Assembly: GCA_910587575.1 (NCBI GenBank)
Contig: CAJULU010000008.1
Span: forward strand, 19,884 to 83,883
Reading direction: 5' to 3'
Origin: an uncultured Dorea sp.
GTDB lineage: Bacteria > Bacillota > Clostridia > Lachnospirales > Lachnospiraceae
Length of the DNA: 64,000 bases
Part shown: positions 25,549 to 34,502 of the stretch, piece by piece
Numbering within the stretch: position 1 is the stretch's first letter
How the letters are laid out: every line of letters starts with the position of its first letter
Made by a program: the position numbers and the translations under genes
The notes under the pieces: generated by a model
What the model was told of the DNA's origin: nothing
What the model saw: only the letters and a program-made list of their open reading frames with translations
Databases searched by the model: none

Positions 25549-28500
25549 ATGCTATCAAAATTCAGCGTAAAAAAACCTTACACCGTAGTGGTAGGCGTCG
25601 TGCTCATCATCATTCTGGGAGTGGTGTCCTTCGGCAGTATGACCGTAGACCTTCTGCCGAGCATGAACCTTCCTTATGCAATTGTCATGACCACGTACAT
25701 AGGCGCAAGCCCGGAAGAAGTAGAACAGGTCGTGACCAGGCCCGTAGAACAGACCATGGCTACGGTCAGCAATATCAAGACGGTTCAGTCGATTTCTAAT
25801 GAAAATGCATCAACGGTGGTACTGGAATTCGATCAGACGGCCAATATGGATTCCGTCACTATCGAGATGCGGGAAAGCCTGGATCAGATACAGGGCTTCT
25901 GGCCGGATGAGGTGTCAAACCCTATTATTATGAAACTGAATCCGGATATGATGCCAGTCCTGGTTGCGGCAGTCAGCGCCGAGGGAGAAGATGCGGCGGC
26001 CACCAGCAAGATCATTGAGGATCAGGTGATTCCCGAGGTGGAGAGCGTGGAAGGTGTGGCTTCTGTTACGGTGACGGGAAGTATCGAAGAGACGGTGGAG
26101 ATTACAGTCAACGAACAGAAAGTCACGGAGTTAAACGATGAGATCAAGGCGGAAATGGACCGGAAGGTAAATGAAGCCAGGAGTGCATTGGACGAGGCCA
26201 GGGCCCAGGTAGCGAACGGGAAGGCGGCACTGGAATCCGGGAAGGCACAGGCTTCTTCCGGACTGTCACAGGCAGAGTCGCAGATTTCCATGAAGAGTGA
26301 AGAGATCAAACAGGCCCAGCTTGAGATTACGGAGAAGATGGCAGAGTTAAATGTGGCCGAAACACAGCTTCAGCAGAATCTTGCACTGATCCAGGCCGGC
26401 AAGGCCGAGGCCCAGGCCCAGCTGACACAGCTTGATGCAGCCAAAGCGCAGTATGACGAACTGAAAGGGACGCTGGAACTGCCGGATCTGGGGCTGACAG
26501 AAGAGCAGAAGGCAGAGCTGGAAGCCCGGCTTGCACAATTGGAGGCTATTGTAGGCGACGGCGTCTATGAGACGGCAAGGGAGGCTCTGGTGGCCACCAT
26601 CCAGCAGTTAGAAGAGCAGGAAGCAGGACTTTTGGAAGGAAAGAACCAGCTTACTGCCGGAAAGGATCAGTTACAGGCCGTACAGCAGCAGATCAACGAG
26701 GGAGCCATGACGCTTGCCCAGGCCAGAGGAGAGCTGGCCTCCGCCCAGTTAGAGGCGGCTGTTGGAATCGGAGAGGGCACGGCCCAGCTTGCGGCAGGAG
26801 AATCGGCCCTTCAGATGCAGGAAGCGCAGATGGAGTCAGCCATGGACGAGGCGGCTGCCGGGGCAGATATGAGCAGCATGCTGACTGCAGATATGATAAA
26901 GACCATTCTGACGGCAGAGAACTTCAGTATGCCGGCAGGATACGTGAAGGAAGAAGGAATTGATTTTCTGATCCGCGTGGGCGATAAATTTAAAAATATC
27001 GGGGAACTGAAGGATCTGGTGCTGATTGACATGGAAGGCATTGATCCTGTTAAACTTTCAGACGTGGCCAGCGTGGAGATGGTCAATAATGCAGATGAGA
27101 CCTATGCGAAGATTAACGGCAATCCCGGTGTCATGCTGATGGTACAGAAGCAGACCGGATATTCCACGGGAGATGTCAGTGATCGGGTGCTGGACCGTCT
27201 GGAGCAGATCCGGAAAGACCAGGCAGGGATTGATACAGTCGTACTGATGGACCAGGGCGTATATATTGATCTGATTGTAAATTCTGTACTGCAGAATCTG
27301 GTCTATGGAGCGGTTCTTGCGATTATTATACTGCTGGTATTTTTAAAGAGCCTGCGGCCTACGTTTGTCATCGCCTGCTCCATTCCGATCAGTATCATGA
27401 CGGCTCTGGTTGCGATGTATTTTTCGGGAATCACCCTGAATATCATTTCCCTGTCGGGACTTGCGCTGGGTGTGGGGATGCTGGTGGATAACTCCATCGT
27501 GGTGATTGAAAATATTTACCGTATGCGTAATGAAGAAGGAGCAGCTGCGAAAGAAGCGGCCATTACAGGGGCAAGGCAGGTAGGAGGGGCCATAGCGGCT
27601 TCTACGCTGACAACGGTATGCGTGTTCCTTCCGATCGTATTTACCACGGGAGTCACAAGGCAGCTGTTTGTGGATATGGGGCTGACTATTGCCTATTCCC
27701 TCCTTGCCAGTCTCCTGGTGGCCCTGACGCTGGTTCCGATGATGTCTGCGGGCCTGCTTCGGAAAACGGAGAACAAGGAGTCCAGATTCTTTGTGGGAGT
27801 ACGCACGGTCTATGGAAATCTGCTTGGCAGCGCATTGAAGCATAAGATTCTTGTGCTTCTGGGGGCTCTGCTCCTGTTTGCGGGAAGTATTGCCCTGGAA
27901 CTGACCCGGGGAACCCAGTTCATGCCGGATATGGAGAGTACCCAGATCAGTATGGATCTGGAGACGGAGAAAGGAACCAGCCTGGAAGAGACTGCTGAGA
28001 TTGCGGACGAAGTGATGGAACGGGTGGGAGGCCTTAAGGATATCGAGGACGTGGGAGGACTGGTGGCTTCTGCCTCTATGATGGGAGGCGGGCAGACGGA
28101 GACCAATGCCATTTCCTTCTATGCCACAACCAAAGAGAATCCGTCAATGTCCAATGAGCAGCTGAAGAAGGAAATCGAGAAGGTGACCAGGGATCTTCCG
28201 GGAGAACTGACGGTGAATATGTCCAACATGGATATGAGCGCCCTTGGAAGTGCAGGAATCAATATTCAGATCAAGGGAAAGGATCTGGACAGACTGCAGA
28301 AGGTGGCAAAGGATGTCAAGAAGATTGTGGAGGATACCAAAGGGACGCAAAATGTGTCGGACGGGACAGAGGATAACAAAGAAGAACTCCGTGTCGTAGT
28401 AGATAAGGCGAAGGCTGTGCAGCACAGCCTGACGGTGGCTCAGGTATACCAGGAGCTGTCCGGGAAGCTTTCTGAGGCGCAGACGGCAACCGCCCTCTCT

Positions 28501-29379
28501 ACGGATACCGATGAATTTGACGTTTACGTGCTGGATGATGCCAATGAAAACATGACCCGTGAGGATGTGCGGAATCTGACGGTTACGGCTCAGAAGCAGG
28601 ATGGGACGAAGGAAGAGGTGAAGCTTGCGGAGATTGCAGCCTTCGAGGATGCGTCCGGTCTGCAGGCCATCAGCCGTATTGACCAGAGCCGGTATATGTC
28701 CGTGACGGCCGAAATCAAGGACGGGGATAACATCGGCTTGGTGAGCAGCAGGGTGAAGAAGGCTCTTGGCGGCTACAGTGCGCCGGAGGGCTACGAGATC
28801 AGGATGACCGGTGAGGATGAGACGATCATGGAGGCAATGGTAGAACTCTTTAAAATGCTTGCCCTTGCGCTGGTGTTTATGTACCTGATCATGGTGGCCC
28901 AGTTCCAGTCTCTGCGTTCGCCGTTTATCGTTATGTTTACCGTACCACTGGCATTTACCGGAGGGCTTCTGGCGCTTTATATCGCAGGTATGCCGGTCAG
29001 CGTGATTGCCATGGTCGGGTTCGTTATGCTGTCTGGTATCATTGTGAATAACGGAATTGTATTTATCGATTATGCCAACCAGCTGATTGCCCAGGGAATG
29101 GAGCAAAGGGACGCTCTTGTGGAGGCGGGAATGACCAGGCTTCGTCCGATTATCATGACGGCGCTTACCACGATTCTCGGGTTATCCACCATGGCGGTGG
29201 GAGTCGGTATGGGGGCGGACATGGTCCAGCCTATGGCAATCGTAACAATTGGCGGACTGATCTACGGAACTGTATTGACTTTGTTCGTCGTTCCCTGTAT
29301 ATTTAACTTATTCCATAAAAAAGAGAAAGCGAGACTTCGTGAAGGAATTGAGGAGGAAGAGTATCTGTTAGATGATTAA
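25549..29379 (+). CDS. RND family efflux transporter with a coiled-coil insertion
   Basis: A 1276-residue RND exporter of the AcrB/MMPL-like group, about 250 residues longer than AcrB. The first membrane segment (KKPYTVVVGVVLIIILGVV) precedes the periplasmic-type porter with SPEEVEQVVTRPVEQTM. Segments 2-6 begin near residue 577, and the proton-relay aspartate is in GVGMLVDNSIVVIEN (near 647). A second half ends with six more segments. Residues ~200-445 are an inserted alanine/glutamine/glutamate-rich coiled coil with LxxGxxxL-type repeats. In a single-membrane cell it may export lipids or drugs without an outer-membrane partner. No membrane-fusion gene accompanies it. Confidence 0.92.
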   Translation: MLSKFSVKKPYTVVVGVVLIIILGVVSFGSMTVDLLPSMNLPYAIVMTTYIGASPEEVEQVVTRPVEQTMATVSNIKTVQSISNENASTVVLEFDQTANMDSVTIEMRESLDQIQGFWPDEVSNPIIMKLNPDMMPVLVAAVSAEGEDAAATSKIIEDQVIPEVESVEGVASVTVTGSIEETVEITVNEQKVTELNDEIKAEMDRKVNEARSALDEARAQVANGKAALESGKAQASSGLSQAESQISMKSEEIKQAQLEITEKMAELNVAETQLQQNLALIQAGKAEAQAQLTQLDAAKAQYDELKGTLELPDLGLTEEQKAELEARLAQLEAIVGDGVYETAREALVATIQQLEEQEAGLLEGKNQLTAGKDQLQAVQQQINEGAMTLAQARGELASAQLEAAVGIGEGTAQLAAGESALQMQEAQMESAMDEAAAGADMSSMLTADMIKTILTAENFSMPAGYVKEEGIDFLIRVGDKFKNIGELKDLVLIDMEGIDPVKLSDVASVEMVNNADETYAKINGNPGVMLMVQKQTGYSTGDVSDRVLDRLEQIRKDQAGIDTVVLMDQGVYIDLIVNSVLQNLVYGAVLAIIILLVFLKSLRPTFVIACSIPISIMTALVAMYFSGITLNIISLSGLALGVGMLVDNSIVVIENIYRMRNEEGAAAKEAAITGARQVGGAIAASTLTTVCVFLPIVFTTGVTRQLFVDMGLTIAYSLLASLLVALTLVPMMSAGLLRKTENKESRFFVGVRTVYGNLLGSALKHKILVLLGALLLFAGSIALELTRGTQFMPDMESTQISMDLETEKGTSLEETAEIADEVMERVGGLKDIEDVGGLVASASMMGGGQTETNAISFYATTKENPSMSNEQLKKEIEKVTRDLPGELTVNMSNMDMSALGSAGINIQIKGKDLDRLQKVAKDVKKIVEDTKGTQNVSDGTEDNKEELRVVVDKAKAVQHSLTVAQVYQELSGKLSEAQTATALSTDTDEFDVYVLDDANENMTREDVRNLTVTAQKQDGTKEEVKLAEIAAFEDASGLQAISRIDQSRYMSVTAEIKDGDNIGLVSSRVKKALGGYSAPEGYEIRMTGEDETIMEAMVELFKMLALALVFMYLIMVAQFQSLRSPFIVMFTVPLAFTGGLLALYIAGMPVSVIAMVGFVMLSGIIVNNGIVFIDYANQLIAQGMEQRDALVEAGMTRLRPIIMTALTTILGLSTMAVGVGMGADMVQPMAIVTIGGLIYGTVLTLFVVPCIFNLFHKKEKARLREGIEEEEYLLDD

Positions 29380-29401
29380 GGGCATTCAGAGAGGTAAGAG
29401 T

Positions 29402-29974
29402 ATGATTGACAGAGCGGTCGAATTCGCATTTAAGGCACACGAAGGGCAGTTCAGAAAGGGGACGAGGCGGCCTTATATCGTTCATCCGGTGGAGGTGAAG
29501 GATATTGTGGCAACGATGACAGGAGACGAGGAGGTGATCAGTGCAGCGGTGCTGCACGACACGATTGAAGACTGTGAAGGGGTGACACAGAGAATACTTG
29601 CCCAGGAGTTCTCAGAGAGGGTGGCCAGAATGGTTGCCCAGGAGAGTGAGGATAAGTCGAAATCATGGATCGACAGGAAGACGAGCACCATTGAACATCT
29701 GAGGAATGCGCCCCGGGATGTGCAGATGATCGGTCTTGCGGATAAGCTGTCGAATATGCGGGACATTGACAGGGATTACCCGGTCATGGGGGAGGAACTC
29801 TGGAACAGGTTCCGCATGAAGGACAAGCATATCATCGGGTGGTACTATAAGGGAGTCCGGGATGTGCTTCGGATACCTTTTGGAGGGGAAAAGCCTTTTG
29901 AGGAGTACTGCAGGCTGATTGAGAAGAATTTTGGAAGCTGCCCGCCGGTACATGAAGGGAGCAGCGGACTGTGA
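29402..29974 (+). CDS. HD-domain phosphohydrolase, small RelA/SpoT-hydrolase-like protein
   Basis: A 190-residue stand-alone HD protein. HPVEVKD (H28), VLHDTIEDC (H52-D53 and E56-D57) and LADKLSNMRDID reproduce the metal and catalytic pattern of the (p)ppGpp hydrolase domain. No synthetase or TGS domain follows, so it may be a small alarmone hydrolase, although another nucleotide substrate is possible. I chose ATG 29402, which follows AGAGGTAAGAG; an earlier in-frame ATG at 29372 overlaps the exporter gene. Co-transcription with the exporter is likely given the 22-base gap. Confidence 0.78.
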   Translation: MIDRAVEFAFKAHEGQFRKGTRRPYIVHPVEVKDIVATMTGDEEVISAAVLHDTIEDCEGVTQRILAQEFSERVARMVAQESEDKSKSWIDRKTSTIEHLRNAPRDVQMIGLADKLSNMRDIDRDYPVMGEELWNRFRMKDKHIIGWYYKGVRDVLRIPFGGEKPFEEYCRLIEKNFGSCPPVHEGSSGL

Positions 29975-30027
29975 AGCTTGACGCATACAGTTCCTTATGA
30001 GGACAGAGTGAGAAGGACGGATGTGAG

Positions 30028-30972
30028 ATGATAATCAGTGCAAGCAGAAGAACGGATATTCCAGCGTTGTATCCGGAGTGGTTTGTGAACCGTCTGAAAG
30101 CTGGGGAAGTGCTGGTTCCGAATCCTTATAACCGTAAGAAGATCAAGCGTATATCCCTGTCGCCGGAGATTGTGGACTGCATTGTGTTCTGGACGAAGAA
30201 CCCGGGTCCCATGCTTCCCTATCTGCGGGAGATTGAGGAGATGGGGTATCAGTATTATTTCCAGGTGACGATCACGGACTACGATGAGGATATGGAAGTG
30301 AACCTGGCGGACAGGTCGGATATTATGGCCACGTTTCTGCTGATGAGCGAGCGGCTGGGCAGGGAGCGTATGGACTGGCGGTTTGACCCGCTCCTTCTCA
30401 CAAAGAAGTATACCATATCCTATCATCTGGAGCAGTTTGAGATGATGTGCCGGTGGCTTGCGAAGGCGACCACCAGGTGTATCATCAGTTTTGTGGATTC
30501 CTATAAGGGCAGTCCTTTCCGGGAACTTACGGAAGATGAGGTATTGAAGCTGGCAGGGGGATTGAGTAAGATTGCCAGGGGGTATCAGCTTCCCTTATTT
30601 ACCTGTGCGGAGAAGGTGAACCTGGAACGGTTCGGGATCGGGCATAGCGCCTGCATTGACAGGGGTAAGATCAGCAGCCTGACCGGGTATCGTCTGGATC
30701 TGAAGAAGGACGGCGGACAGCGCAAGGAGTGCCGGTGTGTGGAGAGTGTGGATGTGGGGATATACCACACCTGTATCCATGGGTGCAGATACTGTTATGC
30801 CACCGGGAGCCAGGAGAATGCAAGGAACAAGTATGAGTCCCATGACCCGGATTCGCCGCTGCTGGTGGGGCATGTGAGGGGAGATGAAGTGATTACGGAA
30901 CGGGCGGCGGTGTCGGGGAGGGATATCCAGATTTCGCTGTTTGATCTGCCGGGGATGTATACGGGGTTTTAG
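30028..30972 (+). CDS. DUF1848 family protein (predicted Fe-S/radical-SAM-like)
   Basis: A 314-residue DUF1848 protein: MIISASRRTDIPALYPEWF, IVFWTKNPGPMLPYL and ITDYDEDMEVN are family landmarks. Near the C-terminus, CIHGCRYCYATG is a CxxxCxxC cluster motif like that of radical SAM enzymes, though at the opposite end of the protein. The function is unknown; related proteins are grouped with DNA-repair photolyase-like radical SAM enzymes. The gene ends just before the palindromic repeat that starts the polysaccharide island. Confidence 0.85.
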   Translation: MIISASRRTDIPALYPEWFVNRLKAGEVLVPNPYNRKKIKRISLSPEIVDCIVFWTKNPGPMLPYLREIEEMGYQYYFQVTITDYDEDMEVNLADRSDIMATFLLMSERLGRERMDWRFDPLLLTKKYTISYHLEQFEMMCRWLAKATTRCIISFVDSYKGSPFRELTEDEVLKLAGGLSKIARGYQLPLFTCAEKVNLERFGIGHSACIDRGKISSLTGYRLDLKKDGGQRKECRCVESVDVGIYHTCIHGCRYCYATGSQENARNKYESHDPDSPLLVGHVRGDEVITERAAVSGRDIQISLFDLPGMYTGF

Positions 30973-31023
30973 GATGTTCCGTAAAACAAGTTCTGTTTCT
31001 TCATGAGTAAATCTTGAAAGTTA

Positions 31024-31075
31024 AAAAATTTCGCAGAGTATCTTACTCTGCGAAATTTTTTTCGAAACAACATAT
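31024..31075 (+). repeat. Palindromic repeat, copy 1 (left end of invertible-like segment; also terminator-like)
   Basis: AAATTTCGCAGAGTA pairs with TACTCTGCGAAATTT across a TCT loop and is followed by a T-run, so it can terminate the DUF1848 transcript. Bases 31030-31061 are a perfect 32-bp inverted repeat of 31243-31274. Bases 31024-31075 match 62975-63026 directly with one difference in 52. Confidence 0.92.
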
Positions 31076-31242
31076 TTATTATAACCATCTCAAAGAAAGA
31101 AATCAATACCCAATTTCATTTTGTTAAAATCTGGTGCCGGTTTACAAAGAATTTATTCTAAAAATGTGTCTATTTTCAGTAGTCATATCTTATTTTCTGT
31201 GAATTTCACATAAAAATACCCAGAATAACTCAGAAACTTATT
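31062..31242. other. Putative invertible promoter segment ahead of the polysaccharide island
   Basis: This 181-bp AT-rich, gene-free stretch lies between perfect 32-bp inverted repeats. It contains a good promoter pointing left, away from the loaP-like gene, and no convincing rightward promoter. Inversion would aim the promoter at loaP and the polysaccharide genes. A smaller TGTGAA-T-TTCACA palindrome lies at 31197-31209. That the segment actually inverts is inference; no recombinase gene lies in the window. Confidence 0.68.
31078..31106 (-). promoter_or_regulatory. Leftward promoter inside the invertible-like segment
   Basis: On the minus strand TTGATT (31106-31101), exactly 17 bases and a perfect TATAAT (31083-31078). 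In this orientation transcription would run straight into the copy 1 hairpin with its T-run and stop. Flipped, it would read toward the loaP-like gene. Confidence 0.72.
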
Positions 31243-31274
31243 AAAAAATTTCGCAGAGTAAGATACTCTGCGAA
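31243..31274 (-). repeat. Palindromic repeat, copy 2 (right end of invertible-like segment)
   Basis: The exact reverse complement of 31030-31061; the hairpin loop reads AGA here and TCT in copy 1. Its right side runs into TCGGGAGGGG, the ribosome site of the loaP-like gene, with no T-run, so it would not terminate rightward transcription. Confidence 0.92.
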
Positions 31275-31289
31275 TCGGGAGGGGTAACG

Positions 31290-31790
31290 ATCTGGTACTT
31301 ATTAGACTGTTACGGGCAGGATGAGGATAAGATGAAGGCTTTATGCAGAGAAAGCCTGTCCGAGACCACGGTAAAAGAGGTGTTCATCCCCACATATGAC
31401 TGTATGCGGCGTTATAGAGGAGCATGGCATAGAGAGAAAAGGCATTTGTTTCCTTCTTATGTGTTTCTGGACAGTGAAAATGAAGAACTTCTTTTAGAGG
31501 AACTTCAGAAATCCAGGGTGGCCATCGTCCGGAAAAAAGGTCTGTTTCCAATAGACAGAGAAGAAGAGAAATTTCTGAAAAAACTGTGCGGTGAATCCCA
31601 TCATCTGCAGATGTCCAGAGGGGTGCTCCATAAAGGAAAGATACAGATCATGGAAGGTCCTTTAAAGGGAATGGAGAGCCGGATCTGCCGGATTGACCGG
31701 CATAAGAGACTTGCGAGAGTCGGGGTTATCATGAATCAGGACTGTAATTCGATTCCTGCAGGTCTGGAGATTACTGAAAAGACGTTATGA
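31290..31790 (+). CDS. loaP: LoaP-like NusG paralogue (antiterminator of the polysaccharide cluster), probable ATC start
   Basis: A protein of about 166 residues with a NusG N-terminal domain (WYLLDCYGQDEDKMKALC, then RHLFPSYVFLD) and a C-terminal KOW-like segment (KGKIQIMEGPLKGMESRICR). Specialised NusG paralogues such as LoaP and UpxY head long surface or secondary-metabolite operons and prevent premature termination. The first ATG (31332) would remove the first strand, WYLLDCY. No ATG, GTG or TTG exists in frame upstream before a good GGGAGGGG site, and five bases after that site the codon is ATC (31290), directly before WY as in NusG proteins. I therefore propose an ATC start. It precedes the aminotransferase gene and the whole cluster. 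Confidence 0.78.
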   Translation: MWYLLDCYGQDEDKMKALCRESLSETTVKEVFIPTYDCMRRYRGAWHREKRHLFPSYVFLDSENEELLLEELQKSRVAIVRKKGLFPIDREEEKFLKKLCGESHHLQMSRGVLHKGKIQIMEGPLKGMESRICRIDRHKRLARVGVIMNQDCNSIPAGLEITEKTL

Positions 31791-31861
31791 CTGCTTCTGG
31801 AAGCATTAGCACTTGAGCGCAGGAATGACAGACATAGAGAGCTGGCGTAAGGAGCGGAGGT

Positions 31862-33145
31862 ATGTTCAAAAGGAGAGATGATTTGAAACCGTTCGAGTCC
31901 AAGGTGTGGTTAAGTAGTCCCACCATGCATGGTGAAGAACTGAAATATATGGCAGAAGCGTATGAATCCAATTGGATGAGCACGGTCGGCGTGAACATCG
32001 ACATGGTCGAAAAGATTGCCGCAGAAAAATCCGGCATGAAGTACGCCGTGGGCCTTTCCTGCTGTACCGCAGCGCTCCATCTGTGCTGCAGACTGGCTGG
32101 AGAGAGGCTATATGGAAAGCCCGCTGTCTCTCACGGCGCTTTGGAAGGAAGAAGGGTTTTCTGCTCGGATATGACCTTCGATGCAACCTTGAATCCCGTG
32201 GTCTATGAGGGCGGCATTCCTGTGTTCATCGACACGGAGATGGATAGCTGGAACATGGATCCTGTGACGCTTGAGAAAGCATTTCAGTTCTACCCGGATG
32301 TGAAGCTGGTGATAGCTGCTGAACTCTATGGTTTTCCGGGGCGCATGGACAAAATCAAGAGAATTTGTGAGAAACACGGCGCCCTGTTAATCGAGGATGC
32401 GGCCGAGGCGATGGGAGCGGCCATCGACGGCAGACAGTGCGGCAGCTTCGGAGATTATAGTGCTGTCAGCTACAACGGCAACAAGATTATCACAGGATCA
32501 AGCGGTGGCTGCCTGCTGACGAATAGCATTGAGGACGCAAACAGAGCGAGAAAGTGGAGTACGCAGTCCAGAGAAAACGCTCCGTGGTACCTGCATGAGG
32601 AAGTTGGCTATAACTATCGCATGAGCAATGTGATTGCCGGTGTGATTCGCGGGCAGTATGGATATCTGGAGGAACATATCAGGCAGAAAAGGGAGATATA
32701 CGAGCGATATAGAGAAGGCCTGAAGGATCTGCCGATCAGGATGAATCCGATAACGACCGGCACGGAGCCGAACTATTGGTTAAGTGCGTTGATGATAGAT
32801 GAAGCTGCGATGTGCAGGCAAGTCAGAGGTGAAAAGAGAGCGCTGTATAGAAGTGAGGGTGGGAAGAGCTGTCCGACAGAAATTCTGGAAGCGATAGGGA
32901 GTATTAATGCGGAAGGCCGGCCGATATGGCGACCTATGCACATGCAGCCCATGTACAGGATGCATGAGGCTATTGGGCGAAAGGGGAGCCTCAGATGCAG
33001 GACGAATGCGTACATAAATGAGATTGGCTGCGTGGATGTTGGGGCGGATATCTTTGACAGAGGGTTGTGCCTGCCGAGCGATAATAAGATGACGGTGGAG
33101 GAGCAGGATGTAGTGATTGAGATTGTTAAAAGGTGTTTTGAGTAG
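31862..33145 (+). CDS. DegT/DnrJ/EryC1 family sugar aminotransferase
   Basis: A 427-residue PLP enzyme. The start LSSPTMHGEELKYMAEAY, the substrate segment GLSCCTAALHL, DAAEAMGAAIDG and the PLP lysine in SYNGNKIITGSSGG (K208) are typical of nucleotide-sugar aminotransferases. It should convert a keto sugar nucleotide to an amino sugar. AAGGAGCGGAGGT precedes ATG 31862. It is the first structural gene of the cluster, and the LpxD-like acyltransferase three genes on is a natural consumer of its amino group. The exact keto sugar is unknown; no dehydratase is encoded in the cluster. Confidence 0.9.
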   Translation: MFKRRDDLKPFESKVWLSSPTMHGEELKYMAEAYESNWMSTVGVNIDMVEKIAAEKSGMKYAVGLSCCTAALHLCCRLAGERLYGKPAVSHGALEGRRVFCSDMTFDATLNPVVYEGGIPVFIDTEMDSWNMDPVTLEKAFQFYPDVKLVIAAELYGFPGRMDKIKRICEKHGALLIEDAAEAMGAAIDGRQCGSFGDYSAVSYNGNKIITGSSGGCLLTNSIEDANRARKWSTQSRENAPWYLHEEVGYNYRMSNVIAGVIRGQYGYLEEHIRQKREIYERYREGLKDLPIRMNPITTGTEPNYWLSALMIDEAAMCRQVRGEKRALYRSEGGKSCPTEILEAIGSINAEGRPIWRPMHMQPMYRMHEAIGRKGSLRCRTNAYINEIGCVDVGADIFDRGLCLPSDNKMTVEEQDVVIEIVKRCFE

Positions 33146-33189
33146 GGGTTTGAGTAGAGAGATTCTATGAATTTGAGGAGAAAACGTAC

Positions 33190-34497
33190 ATGATGAACAT
33201 CCAAACGGTTACCGTCATCGGCGTGACGGGAATAATGGGTGCGAATGTTGCAGGAATATTTGCTTCTTTTGGAGATGCGAAAGTTTACTGTGTCGGACGC
33301 GATATTGAAAAAGTGAAAAGGACAATTCCACGGATTGTGAAGTCCGTAAGGGCGGATACGATAGCCAGGAATCTGGTTCCCGCCGATTTCTCCATGTTGG
33401 AGAAATGTGTGGCTGAAAGCGACTTGATTTTTGAGAGCAGCAAAGAGGATATACAGGTCAAGACGGAGATAGCGGCTATGGTTGGAAAGTCGATGAAGCA
33501 GCATGCTGTGTCCGGGACGGGTTCCTCCGGTTTGTCCATCAACACAATTGCAAAGTGCTATCCCGAAAACCTCCGAAGCCGGTTTTTCGGTATTCATATG
33601 TTCAACCCGCCGTATACACTCCAGCTCTGTGAGCTGACGCCAACCAGGTACAATGATGTGCAGCTGAAAGAAGAACTGAAGGAGTACTTAAAAAATAAGC
33701 TGCACAGGACGGTTGTGGAGGTCAAGGATTCCCCGGCTTTTTTGGGAAATCGTATCGGCTTCCAGTTTATCAATGAAGCCCTTCAGTATGCTGAGAAGTA
33801 TAAGGACAACGGCGGAATCGACTATATCGACGCCATTCTCGGCTCCTTCACCGGGCGCACGATGGCACCGCTTATCACATCTGATTTTGTGGGGCTTGAT
33901 GTCCACAAGGCGATTGTATGCAATATCTATGAGAATACCAACGATTACGCTCATGACACTTTTGTATTTCCCAAATTCGCAGATAAACTGGTGTCTGATG
34001 GTAAACTTGGGCGCAAGAGCGGAGGCGGATTATATCAGCTTGTCCGCTATGATAACGGCTTGAAGCGGCAGACGGTATTGGATATCAACACGGGACTGTA
34101 CCGGGATGTGATTCCCTATGTATTCCCGTTTGCAGATAAAATGAAGAGATATATTGCGGAGGGCGATTACCGGAAAGCCTTTGAGCGGCTGGTGAATAAC
34201 CATAGCCAGGAGGCGGATATCTGTTGCCGTTTCCTGCTGAATTACATCGTTTATTCCCTGTATGCCGCAAAGGAAGTCGGTTATATGATTGAAGCGGCAG
34301 ACGATGGAATGGCCGCCGGATTCAACTGGTGTCCGCCGTTGGCGATGTATCAGGCACTCTCCACGGTAGCGGATGTGCCAGGCCTCATTCGGGAAAACCT
34401 CCCAGATATCTGCTGGAAGGTAGATATTGACGAGCTTCTTGCGCAGGTGAAGCCTTCAAAATATGACTACCGGCTGTATTTCAAATCCGGGAGGTGA
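33190..34497 (+). CDS. 3-hydroxyacyl-CoA dehydrogenase
   Basis: A 435-residue protein with an N-terminal NAD-binding fold (VTVIGVTGIMGANVAGIF), the catalytic region FFGIHMFNPPYTLQLCE, and the helical domain beginning VKDSPAFLGNRIGFQFINEA. It is longer than single-module butyryl-pathway enzymes (~280 residues) and has an extra C-terminal helical part, as in beta-oxidation-type members. It would interconvert acetoacetyl-CoA-like and 3-hydroxyacyl-CoA thioesters with NAD(H). In a polysaccharide cluster, beside a thiolase and an LpxD-like acyltransferase, making a hydroxyacyl donor for sugar decoration is the likely job. Confidence 0.85.
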   Translation: MMNIQTVTVIGVTGIMGANVAGIFASFGDAKVYCVGRDIEKVKRTIPRIVKSVRADTIARNLVPADFSMLEKCVAESDLIFESSKEDIQVKTEIAAMVGKSMKQHAVSGTGSSGLSINTIAKCYPENLRSRFFGIHMFNPPYTLQLCELTPTRYNDVQLKEELKEYLKNKLHRTVVEVKDSPAFLGNRIGFQFINEALQYAEKYKDNGGIDYIDAILGSFTGRTMAPLITSDFVGLDVHKAIVCNIYENTNDYAHDTFVFPKFADKLVSDGKLGRKSGGGLYQLVRYDNGLKRQTVLDINTGLYRDVIPYVFPFADKMKRYIAEGDYRKAFERLVNNHSQEADICCRFLLNYIVYSLYAAKEVGYMIEAADDGMAAGFNWCPPLAMYQALSTVADVPGLIRENLPDICWKVDIDELLAQVKPSKYDYRLYFKSGR

Positions 34498-34502
34498 TAG
34501 TT

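Noticed and set aside
28144..29106. A 320-residue minus-strand frame
   Set aside because: It lies wholly within the RND exporter gene, with histidine- and arginine-rich shadow composition and no start signal.
31024..31274. Copies 1 and 2 as simple direct repeats or a CRISPR fragment
   Set aside because: Direct alignment leaves three mismatches in the loop (TCT against AGA), whereas the inverted alignment is perfect over 32 bases. Spacing and number do not fit CRISPR. Because each copy is itself nearly palindromic, some ambiguity remains.
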